From Variovorax ginsengisoli (lineage in GTDB: Bacteria > Pseudomonadota > Gammaproteobacteria > Burkholderiales > Burkholderiaceae_C), in NCBI RefSeq assembly GCF_030486595.1, contig NZ_JAUJZH010000003.1, forward strand, positions 248,001 through 312,000: a stretch of 64,000 nucleotides of DNA. The letters are read 5' to 3'. This document shows positions 37,588 to 45,357 of the stretch, piece by piece. Within the stretch, counting starts at the first letter, position 1. Each line of letters begins with the position of its first letter. Made by a program: the position numbers and the translations under genes. The notes under the pieces are model-generated. The model did not search any database, was not told the DNA's origin, and was given only the letters and a program-made list of their open reading frames with translations.

Positions 37588-38667
37588 ATGCACCGTCGTT
37601 TTCTGATCCAGCGTGCCGGCCTGGCCGGGGTGCTCGCTGCCGGCGTGGCGCCGGCCGTGCATGCGCAGGCGCTGACGCGCTGGCGGCTGGCATCGAGCTT
37701 CGCCAAGTCCCAGGACCTGCTGTTCGGCGCCGCCGAGTCCTTCGCCAGGAAGGTCGGCGAGATGAGTGGCGGGCGCTTCCAGGTCGAGGTCCATGCCGCC
37801 GGTGAACTGATGTCGGCGCGGGACGTGCTCGACGGCGTGCAGCGCGGCGCGATCGAGGCCTGCCACACCTCGGGCGCCTTGTTCGTCGACCACAACGAGG
37901 CCTTCGCCTTCGGCGCCGCGATCCCCTTCGGCATGAACGCGCGCCAACTGAACGCCTGGATGACCGAAGGCAATGGCCTCAGGCTCAGCCGCGAGTTCCA
38001 CGCCGGCTTCGGCGCGGTCGGTTTTCCGTGCGGCAGCGCGGGGGCCCAGCGGCTCGGCTGGTTCGCCCGCGAGCTGCGCGGCGCGAGCGACTTCAAGGGC
38101 CTGAAGGTCCGCTTCGATGGCCTGGCCGGGCGGGTGATCGCGCGCCTGGGCGGGGTGGTGCAGGGCCCGGCGTCGGGCAGCGACCTGCGCGATGCCTTCT
38201 CCAAGGGCCTGGGCGCGGCCGAGGGCCTGAGCCCCTACGACGACCAGAAGCTGGGGCTGCCCAAGGTGGCGCGCTTCTGCCATACCCCGGGCTGGTGGGC
38301 CGGCGCGATGCAGCTCGACCTGCTGGTCAACCAGAAAGCCTTCGATGCGCTCACGCCCGACTACAAGGCGATCCTGCAGTCCGCCTGCGCCACGGTGCAC
38401 GCCGAGCTGATCGGCCGCTACGACGCCCGCAACCCGGCGGCGCTGCGGGAACTGGCCGGCGCGGGGGCGCAGATCAAGCCCTTCCCCCGGCCGCTGCTCG
38501 ATGCCACCTTCAAGGCGTCGATGGACCTGTGCCACGCCCTGGATCGCAGCAACCCGGCCTGGAAGAAGCTCCACGGCGACTACCGTGCTTTCCAGCAGGG
38601 CCAGCTGTTCGCAGACCGTTTCACCGAGGCGCCGTTCGACGCCTACCTGCAGGGCGCCAAGCTGTGA
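37588..38667 (+). CDS. TRAP-type (DctP family) periplasmic binding protein, orphan
   Basis: 359 aa. The signal starts HRRFLIQRAG, a Tat-like twin-arginine sequence, and ends AVHAQA; the mature domain reads WRLASSFAKSQDLLFGAAESFARKVGEMSGGRF, the DctP family N-lobe, and KVRFDGLAGRVIARLGG carries the conserved Arg that normally binds the substrate carboxylate. No DctQ or DctM membrane genes are next to it. A TACAAT box lies about 45 bases upstream. Its TGA stop overlaps the GTG start of the EgtB-like gene, so the two are coupled. Substrate unknown, likely a carboxylate. Confidence 0.87.
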   Translation: MHRRFLIQRAGLAGVLAAGVAPAVHAQALTRWRLASSFAKSQDLLFGAAESFARKVGEMSGGRFQVEVHAAGELMSARDVLDGVQRGAIEACHTSGALFVDHNEAFAFGAAIPFGMNARQLNAWMTEGNGLRLSREFHAGFGAVGFPCGSAGAQRLGWFARELRGASDFKGLKVRFDGLAGRVIARLGGVVQGPASGSDLRDAFSKGLGAAEGLSPYDDQKLGLPKVARFCHTPGWWAGAMQLDLLVNQKAFDALTPDYKAILQSACATVHAELIGRYDARNPAALRELAGAGAQIKPFPRPLLDATFKASMDLCHALDRSNPAWKKLHGDYRAFQQGQLFADRFTEAPFDAYLQGAKL

Positions 38668-39926
38668 GCCCGGCCGGCACCTCGCCGTCGATCGACTCCC
38701 CCGACATGCGCCGGGCCGGCCGGGAACTGCTCTCGCTGGCATTGATCGATGCCCGCAACCACACGCTGCACCTGCTGTCGCTCTACGAGCAGGCGCTGGG
38801 CGGCGAGACGCTCGCGGTGCCGCGCGTCGCGGGCATCGACCCGCCGGTCTGGCTGGCCGGCCACATCGGCTGGTTCGCCGAATGGTGGATCGGCCGCAAC
38901 ACGCAGCGCGCCTTCGGTGAAGAGTGCCCGGTGCGTCCCACGCGGCTGGCGGCGATCGAGCCCGATGCCGACGACTGGTGGAACCCTGCCCAGCGCGCGC
39001 CCGCGGATCGGGATGCACCCGGGCTGCCCGACCTCGCCCAGACCAAGGCCTATCTGCTCGACACGCTCGAAAGCACGCTCGAGCTGCTCGAGCATGCGGC
39101 CGAGACCGACGCCGGCCTCTACTTCTATCGGCTCGCGCTGTTCCATGAAGACCTGCGCGGCGAGCAACTGCTGGTCATGGCGCAGACCCTGGGCCTGCCG
39201 TTGAAGGTCGAGCTGCCTCCGGCCGCGGTGACGCGGCCGCCGCTCTCGCTGCCCGCCACGCCGTGGGAGCTTGGCCTGGCCGAGGGTGGCTTTGCCTTCG
39301 CACAGGATCGCGGCATCGAGCGCGTCGACGTCCCCGAGTTCGAGATCGATGCCCAGCCCGTGACCTGGAGCCAGTACGTCGAATTCGTCGACGACGGCGG
39401 CTACGACCGGCCCGAGCTGTGGCGCACCGAAGGCCTCGCATGGCTGGCGCGACAGACCGAAGGCCGGCGCGGGCCGCGCCATGTCGAGCAGATCGGTGCG
39501 GCCCGCCATGGCACCGGCGGCTCGGTGCTGCAGCAGCAGTTCGGCCGCACGGTGCGTGCCGCCGGCAACCGCAGCGCCGTCCATGTCGCCTGGTGGGAGG
39601 CCGATGCCTGGGCCCGCTGGGCCGGCCGGCGCATCGCGACCGAGGTCGAATGGGAAATCGCCGCCCACACGGCGGCCCGGCGCGGCTTCCGCTGGGCCGA
39701 CGTGCACGAATGGACCGCCGGGACGCTGCACCCCTGGCCGGGCTTTCGCGCCGATCCCTGGAGCCGGGGCGGCGAGTTCGATCCCCAGCCCGTCTTCGGC
39801 CAGGCCCGCGTGCTGCGCGGCGCCTCGTTCGCCACCCGGGCGCGGCTGCGCTCGCCGAAGCGCCGCGGCTTCGCGCTGCCCGAGCGCGACGATGGCTTCT
39901 TCGGCTTCAGGACCTGTGCGCTGTGA
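38664..39926 (+). CDS. EgtB/SenA-like protein: DinB_2 domain plus SUMF1 (formylglycine-generating-enzyme-like) domain
   Basis: 420 aa from the GTG at 38664 (GTGA overlap with the DctP stop), or 406 from the ATG at 38706. N-terminal DinB-like helical bundle with GHIGWFAEWW (His67) and LFHEDLRGEQ (His161), then a C-terminal SUMF1-type domain (about 200-420; VTWSQYVEFV, ATEVEWEIAA, RVLRGASFATR, GFFGFRTCAL). Architecture equals EgtB (hercynine sulfoxide synthase) and the selenoneine synthase SenA known from Variovorax. In EgtB the iron is held by three His, the last two as HxxxH; here the second is Arg165 (CGC at 39156). No egtD, senB or senC gene is nearby. Substrate is therefore open. Confidence 0.75.
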   Translation: MSPAGTSPSIDSPDMRRAGRELLSLALIDARNHTLHLLSLYEQALGGETLAVPRVAGIDPPVWLAGHIGWFAEWWIGRNTQRAFGEECPVRPTRLAAIEPDADDWWNPAQRAPADRDAPGLPDLAQTKAYLLDTLESTLELLEHAAETDAGLYFYRLALFHEDLRGEQLLVMAQTLGLPLKVELPPAAVTRPPLSLPATPWELGLAEGGFAFAQDRGIERVDVPEFEIDAQPVTWSQYVEFVDDGGYDRPELWRTEGLAWLARQTEGRRGPRHVEQIGAARHGTGGSVLQQQFGRTVRAAGNRSAVHVAWWEADAWARWAGRRIATEVEWEIAAHTAARRGFRWADVHEWTAGTLHPWPGFRADPWSRGGEFDPQPVFGQARVLRGASFATRARLRSPKRRGFALPERDDGFFGFRTCAL

Positions 39927-39932
39927 CCCCGT

Positions 39933-41036
39933 TCAGCCGCTCTTCCTCTTCGGCTTGAAGTTCCACCACGGCAGCAGCGAGCGCAGCGACTCGACTTCGC
40001 CGCTGCTGGCGCTCTCGTAGCCCGGCAGGGTGCCCAGCTGATGCCGCCAGGCAGCGCCGCGCAGCAGCAGCAGCAGCGCCTGGACGGCCGGCTGCTCGAG
40101 CGCCGCCTTGAGGCAGGCGAGGTGGTAGCGCTCGTGCACCAGCGGCACGAAGCCCAGCCCGGCGCCGAGTGCGGCCGATTCGATGCCGAGAGCGGCATCG
40201 GCCTCGCCCGATGCCACGGCGTGCGCCGCGGCCGCGTGCGAGGGTTCGCAGTGCCCATGGCCGTCGATGGCGTCGGCCGCCAGGCCATCTCGCGCCAGCA
40301 GTTCTTCGAACAGCACCCGCGTGCCGGTGCCGATCGGCCGGTTCACGTAGCGGGCGCCGCGGGCCGCGACGTCGGCCAGGTTCATCAAGCCGAGCGGATT
40401 GCCGGGCGCGACGATCAGGCCCTGGGTGCGCCGCGCGAACCCGATGATCTTGTGTAGTCCCGGCTTCAGCAGGGGCTTGTAGGTGCGCTGGGCGAGCGAG
40501 CCGGACGGCGGCCGTTCCAGCGTGTGGAAGCCCGCCATCACGCAGCGGCCCTGGTTCAGCGCGCTGATCGCGTCCACGCTGCCGGTGAAGCGGATGTCCA
40601 GCTGCAGCCGGGCCGTGGCGGCGGCGCGCGCGCGCAGCAGCACCAGCGCATCGTCGTGGCTCGCGTGCAGGCTCAGCAGGTGGGTGCTGTCGTCGAACGC
40701 GAGCGCGAAGGCGCGTTCGAGGTCGGCATGGAGCGCCTCGATCTGCGGGGCCAGCCGGGCCTGGGCCTGGCGTTCGGCCCACAGCAGCTTGTCGCCGAAC
40801 TCCGAGAGCTGGGCCGCGCGCCCCGGGTCGCCGGTCACCAGCGGATGACCGAGCACCTGCTCCCAGCGCTTGAGTTCGCCCCACACGTGACGGTAGGAAT
40901 AGCCGACCGCCCGCGCGGCGGCGGAGATCGATCCGTGCTCGCGCACCGCGTGCAGCAACTCCATCAGCGGATTGCGGATCAGGGCCCGGCCGCGGCGGCG
41001 CGGCGAGATGGCGTAGGAGAGTTCGATCTGTTGCAC
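39933..41036 (-). CDS. ModE-like HTH regulator with periplasmic-binding-protein-like sensor domain
   Basis: N-terminal ModE/LysR-type winged helix (LRNPLMELLHAVREHG-like start, SISAAARAVGYSYRHVWGELKRWE) joined to a PBP-like domain (PF12727 type; ending GLGFVPLVHERYHLACLK). One-component regulator, presumably sensing tungstate or molybdate or a cofactor, and divergent from tupBCA. The start is uncertain: GTG at 41036 gives the N-terminus VQQIELSYAIS and 367 aa; ATGs at 41132 or 41120 would run into the likely operator. Confidence 0.8.
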   Translation of the reverse strand: MQQIELSYAISPRRRGRALIRNPLMELLHAVREHGSISAAARAVGYSYRHVWGELKRWEQVLGHPLVTGDPGRAAQLSEFGDKLLWAERQAQARLAPQIEALHADLERAFALAFDDSTHLLSLHASHDDALVLLRARAAATARLQLDIRFTGSVDAISALNQGRCVMAGFHTLERPPSGSLAQRTYKPLLKPGLHKIIGFARRTQGLIVAPGNPLGLMNLADVAARGARYVNRPIGTGTRVLFEELLARDGLAADAIDGHGHCEPSHAAAAHAVASGEADAALGIESAALGAGLGFVPLVHERYHLACLKAALEQPAVQALLLLLRGAAWRHQLGTLPGYESASSGEVESLRSLLPWWNFKPKRKSG

Positions 41037-41090
41037 GGGAGGACGGAAGGGGAGCAGGCGCCGGGGATTATGCAGAGCCTGCCCGCGGCC

Positions 41091-41108
41091 TATGCAAATG
41101 ATTTCATA
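41091..41108. promoter_or_regulatory. imperfect palindrome upstream of tupB
   Basis: TATGCAAAT-GATTTCATA matches its own complement at 6 of 9 positions per half, in the only A/T-rich stretch between the regulator and tupB. Candidate operator for the divergent regulator. Confidence 0.35.
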
Positions 41109-41161
41109 AGTCGGCCGCATCGGTCTGTCCATACTCCAGCGCTTCCCGCTCCACGCCCCGC

Positions 41162-41911
41162 ATGAACACTTTTGCCGACAGCGCCGCTGCCGCCTGGCAC
41201 CTCGTCGTCTCCGCCGATCCCGTGCTGCTCGCCATCGTCGGGCGCTCGCTGGCGGTCAGCGCGACGGCTTGCCTGCTGGCCTGCGGCTTCGGCCTGCTGC
41301 TCGGCGCCTGGCTGGCGGTGGCGCGCTTCCCCGGGCGCGGCCTGCTGCTGACACTGCTGAACACGCTGCTGGCGCTGCCTTCGGTGGTGGTGGGCCTGGT
41401 GATCTACCTGCTGCTCTCGCGCTCCGGCCCGCTCGGCTTCCTGGGCTGGCTGTTCTCGTTCAAGGCCATGGTGCTGGCGCAGACCATCCTGGTGCTGCCG
41501 GTGGTCACGGCACTGACGCGGCAGGCGATCGAGGACGCCGACCGCGCCCATGGCGAGCAGCTGCGCTCGCTCGGCGCCCGCAGCCTCGCGCGCGGCCTGC
41601 TGCTGGCGGCCGACGAGCGCTATGCGCTGGTCACGGTGGTGATCACCGCCTTCGGCCGCGCTGTGTCGGAGGTCGGCGCCGTGATGATCGTCGGCGGCAA
41701 CATCGACGGCTTCACGCGCGTGATGACCACCGCCATCGCGCTCGAGACCAGCAAGGGCGACCTGCCGCTTGCGCTGGCCCTCGGGCTGGTGCTGCTGGCG
41801 GTGGTGCTGGCGCTGAACCTGGCGATCGCGGCGCTGCGCGCCTGGCGCGAGCGGGTCGACGGCGGGGCGGCTGATGCGATGCGCGCGCGGGCGCTTGAGG
41901 TCGGGCCATGA
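41162..41911 (+). CDS. tupB: tungstate ABC transporter permease
   Basis: 249-residue inner-membrane permease with about six helices; EDADRAHGEQLRSLGARSL region and FGRAVSEVGAVMIVGGNI are the coupling and C-terminal signatures of the TupB/ModB group. The next gene overlaps its stop (ATGA). Operon order here is B-C-A, permease first. Confidence 0.88.
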   Translation: MNTFADSAAAAWHLVVSADPVLLAIVGRSLAVSATACLLACGFGLLLGAWLAVARFPGRGLLLTLLNTLLALPSVVVGLVIYLLLSRSGPLGFLGWLFSFKAMVLAQTILVLPVVTALTRQAIEDADRAHGEQLRSLGARSLARGLLLAADERYALVTVVITAFGRAVSEVGAVMIVGGNIDGFTRVMTTAIALETSKGDLPLALALGLVLLAVVLALNLAIAALRAWRERVDGGAADAMRARALEVGP

Positions 41912-42624
41912 CGCTCCAGCCCGCAGCCACGGCCGGGCCGCCGCTGTTCAGCCTGCGCGGGATCGTGCTGCGCTTCGGCAAGGTGCAGGCCCTGACCGGC
42001 GTCGACCTGGAGATCCGGGCGGGCGAACGGGTGGCGCTGATCGGTGCCAACGGCAGCGGCAAGAGCAGCCTGCTGAGGCTGCTGCACGGCTTGCTGCCGC
42101 ACGCGGGCGGCGCCTTCGAGAGCCATGTGCCGCCGATGTCGCAGGCCATGCTGTTCCAGCGGCCGCACATGCTGCGCGCCAGCGTCCGCAACAACGTCGC
42201 GCTGGCACTCTGGCTGAAGGGTTCGCGCTGGCGCGATGCGCAGCGCGAGGCCATCGTCGCGCTCGACAGGGTCGGGCTGGCCGAGCTCGCGGGGCGCAAT
42301 GCGCGCACGCTGTCGGGCGGCCAGCAGCAGCGCATGGCGCTGGCTCGCGCCTGGGCGCTGCATCCCGAGGTGCTGCTGCTCGACGAGCCGACCGCCAGCC
42401 TCGATCCCACCGCCAAGCGCGATGTCGAGGCGCTGATCGCGGATGCGGCGCAAGGCCGCACGCTGGTCTTTGCCAGCCACAACCTCGGACAGGTCAAGCG
42501 GCTCGCGAGCCGCGTCGTCTATCTCGAGCACGGCCGGAAGGTGGCCGACCTGCCGGTCCATGATTTCTTCCACGGGCCGCTGCCCGAGGAAGCCCGTCTG
42601 TTTGTCAAAGGAGAACTGGTGTGA
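41908..42624 (+). CDS. tupC: tungstate ABC transporter ATP-binding protein
   Basis: 238 aa. Walker A GANGSGKSS, Q-loop LFQRPHMLRASV (typical of TupC/ phosphate-type ATPases), signature LSGGQQQRMALARAW, Walker B VLLLDEPTASLD, H-loop ASHNLGQ. No C-terminal TOBE domain, unlike ModC. Overlaps both neighbours by four bases. Confidence 0.9.
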   Translation: MTLQPAATAGPPLFSLRGIVLRFGKVQALTGVDLEIRAGERVALIGANGSGKSSLLRLLHGLLPHAGGAFESHVPPMSQAMLFQRPHMLRASVRNNVALALWLKGSRWRDAQREAIVALDRVGLAELAGRNARTLSGGQQQRMALARAWALHPEVLLLDEPTASLDPTAKRDVEALIADAAQGRTLVFASHNLGQVKRLASRVVYLEHGRKVADLPVHDFFHGPLPEEARLFVKGELV

Positions 42625-43466
42625 AGCTGTTCAATATGTCCAGGGTCCTGGTTCGCGCCTTCGGGGCCGCCGCGCTGGCGGCGGGTGCGCTGGCGGCGCA
42701 GGCCGAGGCCCTCACGATGGCGTCGACCACGTCGACCGAGCAGTCGGGCCTGTTCTCGCACCTGCTGCCGGCCTTCAAGCAGTCCAGCGGGATCGACATC
42801 AAGGTGGTTGCGGTCGGTACCGGCCAGGCGATCGACATGGCCAGGCGCGGCGATGCCGACGTGCTGTTCGTGCACGACACCGCCGCCGAGGAGAAGTTCG
42901 TCGCCGAAGGTTTCGCGGCCAAGCGCTTTCCGGTCATGTACAACGACTTCGTGCTGGTCGGACCGAAGGCCGATCCGGCCGGCGTCAAGGGCCAGGACAT
43001 CGTGGCCGCGCTGAAGAAGATCGCCGCGACCCACGCGCCCTTCGTCTCGCGCGGCGACAAGAGCGGCACCGACGCCGCCGAACGCCGCCTGTGGACGCAG
43101 ACCGGCATCGGCGAGGCCGGCCAGCCGCTGCCGAACGACAAGAAGGGCACGGGCTACAAGGAGTGCGGCTGCGGCATGGGGCCGGCGCTCAACATCGCAG
43201 CCTCGAGCGGCGCCTATGTGCTGGCCGATCGCGGCACCTGGCTCAGCTTCAAGAACCGCGCCGACCTGGCGGTGCTGGTGGAAGGCGACAAGCGGCTGTT
43301 CAACCAGTACGGCGTGATGGTGGTGAGCCCGGCCAAGTTCCCGAATCTCAACAGCGCGGGGGCCCAGAAGTTCGTCGACTGGGTGATCTCGCCGGCCGGG
43401 CAGTCGACCATCGCGGCCTACAAGATCGGCGGCGAGCAACTCTTCTTTCCCAACGCCACGCGATAG
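42621..43466 (+). CDS. tupA: tungstate ABC transporter binding protein
   Basis: 281 aa, signal peptide ending LAAQAEA. The oxyanion-binding N-terminus MASTTSTEQSGLFSHLLPAF is the TupA hallmark (T-T-S-T-x-x-S-G-L), followed by GDADVLFVHD and SRGDKSGTDAAE. Third gene of tupBCA. Family members prefer tungstate strongly over molybdate. Confidence 0.92.
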   Translation: MKLFNMSRVLVRAFGAAALAAGALAAQAEALTMASTTSTEQSGLFSHLLPAFKQSSGIDIKVVAVGTGQAIDMARRGDADVLFVHDTAAEEKFVAEGFAAKRFPVMYNDFVLVGPKADPAGVKGQDIVAALKKIAATHAPFVSRGDKSGTDAAERRLWTQTGIGEAGQPLPNDKKGTGYKECGCGMGPALNIAASSGAYVLADRGTWLSFKNRADLAVLVEGDKRLFNQYGVMVVSPAKFPNLNSAGAQKFVDWVISPAGQSTIAAYKIGGEQLFFPNATR

Positions 43467-43467
43467 G

Positions 43468-43503
43468 ATGAAACACCCTGGAAGCGCCCTACGGCCGTTT
43501 CAT
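43468..43503. other. inverted repeat after tupA
   Basis: ATGAAAC (43468-43474) and GTTTCAT (43497-43503), perfect seven-base arms around a 22-base loop, one base after the tupA stop in the gap between convergent genes. Could be a transcript end structure; no T-run. Confidence 0.35.
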
Positions 43504-43545
43504 GTGTCGTGGGTCACGTGATCGCTTGGAGCAAGCGCGCGCGCC

Positions 43546-43952
43546 TCAATCGCGCCGCTGGATGAGCTTCCACCCGTTGCCCGACGGGTCGCGAAACCCG
43601 GCGTCCACCGTGCCATAGCGATCCACCGGCTCCTGCGTGAACTCGACCCCCTGGGCGAGCATCCGGCCGTAGGCGGCGCGGCAGTCGTCGACGGTCAGCA
43701 CGAGCGGCGGCATGGCGCCCTTGGCAACGATCTCGCGCACCGTCTGCGCCGTGGCCGCATCGAGCACCGGCGGCCCGGGAATGAACAGGCCGAGCTGGAA
43801 CGACGGCTGGTCCGGGTGCTGCACCGTGAGCCAGCGATAGTTGCCGTTTCCCACGTCCGTGTGGAGGCGGAATCCGAGCTTCTCCGTATAGAAGGCGAGC
43901 TTTCGTCTTGATCGCGCACGTACAAACCGACCACTTCGATGCCTTGATTCAT
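43546..43952 (-). pseudogene. VOC/glyoxalase-family protein, frameshifted
   Basis: Two frames together make one VOC (glyoxalase/bleomycin-resistance) protein of about 135 aa: the start MNQGIEVVGLYVRDQDE (ATG at 43952) continues in another frame as KLAFYTEKLGFRLHTDVG...GFRDPSGNGWKLIQ. The join lies in GACGAAAGCTC (plus strand 43899-43907, TTT at 43901-43903); adding one A restores Asp-Glu-Lys-Leu. Either a fresh pseudogene or a homopolymer sequencing error. The start overlaps the AraC-family gene stop (ATGA), so they are an operon. Confidence 0.85.
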
Positions 43953-44440
43953 GGAATCTCCTGTTGTTCGGGCCCGTTTGTACCGTCCATGGCCTGACGC
44001 CGCTTCTCCGAAACTGCGGTCTTGAGGTCGGGCCGGCGCGCGGCGCTGACGACGCAAGCCGGCACGCGTCCGAGTTCCTGCGCCGTCGCCTTCCCGCGCG
44101 CGCGGATCGCACCCGGGCTGTCGCCGGTGATGTCGCGGAAGGTGCGCCCGAACGTACCCAGGCTGGTCCAGCCAGTGGCAAAGGCGATGTCGGTGATGGA
44201 CTGATCGGTTTCACGCAGCAGCGTCATCGCCCGCTCGATGCGCCGCGTGAGCAGGTAGCGGTGCGGCGGGATGCCGAAGGCCTGCTTGAACGATCGCGCG
44301 AAGTGGGCCATGGAGACGCCGCTCACCTGCGCCAGCCGCGCCACGGACCATGCCTCGTGCGACGCGGCGTCCAGCCGGTCCTTCGCTCGCAGCAATCGCC
44401 GCAGCAGGGCGGGGTCCTGGGTGGCCGAGGGGATGCTCAT
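43949..44440 (-). CDS. short AraC-family transcriptional regulator
   Basis: 163 aa, made almost entirely of the double helix-turn-helix domain (VARLAQVSGVSMAHFARSFK and ITDIAFATGWTSLGTFGRTF) with no sensor domain. The C-terminal 50 residues are low-complexity. Translationally coupled to the VOC gene and probably its activator. Confidence 0.85.
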   Translation of the reverse strand: MSIPSATQDPALLRRLLRAKDRLDAASHEAWSVARLAQVSGVSMAHFARSFKQAFGIPPHRYLLTRRIERAMTLLRETDQSITDIAFATGWTSLGTFGRTFRDITGDSPGAIRARGKATAQELGRVPACVVSAARRPDLKTAVSEKRRQAMDGTNGPEQQEIP

Positions 44441-44495
44441 GGGACCGTGGGAGACAGCGACGCCATCGTTCTCGCGGGCGAGGACGCTGCGCGCG

Positions 44496-45296
44496 TCAGG
44501 CTTCGGCCGCCAGCAGCGCGTGCAGCGAGGCCACCTGGCGGCGCAGGTCCGCGTTCTCGGCCGTCAGTTCGGCGACCCGCTGCGTGAGGCGCTGAACCTC
44601 GTCGGGTTCATCCGAGGCTTCGGCCTTTGCGGGCTCCGGGCGTGCCGGGCGCTTCGCCTCGCGCACCCGCTTGGCGGCCTGCTTGAGCTCGTCCTTGCCG
44701 CCGTTGGCCGCGGCGATCTGCTCTTCGGCCGGCAGGGACGCCACGGCCGCCGCCGCATTGATCGAGATCGTGCCGGACTTGACCGCGGCCACCAGCTCGG
44801 GCGCCGCCTGCTTCTGGATCTTCTCGATCATCACGACCTGGCTGCTGCTCAGGCGCGCGGCCTTGGCGATGGCCTCGCGGCTGTTGAGCGGCGCCGCCGG
44901 CGGCAGCGCTGGATCGGCATCGAAGGGCGGGTCGTCGGCGTCATCCGCGGGCGCCGCGGCGGCCCGGGCCTTCTGGCCGGCCACGATGTCCTTCTTGCGC
45001 AGCGCGAGCACGCCGCGCAGGAAGTCCGATACGCTGCGCCGGCCCAGGTGCTGGTCGATCATCCACAGGTGCACGTCCTCGAGCGACTTGAAGCGCGTGT
45101 TCTGCACCGTCTGGAACGGCAGCCCGTGCTTCTGGCAGATGCCGTAGCGGTTGTGGCCGTCGACCAGCACGTCGCCCCACAGCACCAGCGCATCGCGGCA
45201 GCCCTCGGTGAGGATGCTGCGCTCCAGGGATTCGTATTCGTCCGGGGTCAACGGGTCGATATAGGATTTCAGTTCTTCGTTGACGACGATGTTCAT
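44496..45296 (-). CDS. ParB/Srx-like domain protein, chromosomal, no ParA partner
   Basis: 266 aa. N-terminal ParB-type domain: IDPLTPDEYESLERSILTEG and the signature LVDGHNRYGIC near residue 47. A helical middle (NSREAIAKAARLSSSQVVMI) resembles a HTH, followed by a charged Lys/Glu/Ala-rich region and a C-terminal coiled coil (EVQRLTQRVAELTAENADLR). Similar proteins are labelled plasmid replication/partition-related. No parA, replication gene or mobile element is near, so its role here is unknown. Confidence 0.75.
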   Translation of the reverse strand: MNIVVNEELKSYIDPLTPDEYESLERSILTEGCRDALVLWGDVLVDGHNRYGICQKHGLPFQTVQNTRFKSLEDVHLWMIDQHLGRRSVSDFLRGVLALRKKDIVAGQKARAAAAPADDADDPPFDADPALPPAAPLNSREAIAKAARLSSSQVVMIEKIQKQAAPELVAAVKSGTISINAAAAVASLPAEEQIAAANGGKDELKQAAKRVREAKRPARPEPAKAEASDEPDEVQRLTQRVAELTAENADLRRQVASLHALLAAEA

Positions 45297-45357
45297 GGAG
45301 CGCGATGCGGACGGGGGGACAAGGGGCGGGATTCTAGCGAGCCCCTGCCCGCACCCT

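Noticed and set aside
38664..39926. Naming the gene senA or egtB
   Set aside because: Third iron-ligand His is Arg and none of the partner genes (egtD, senB, senC) is present, so only a family-level name is justified.
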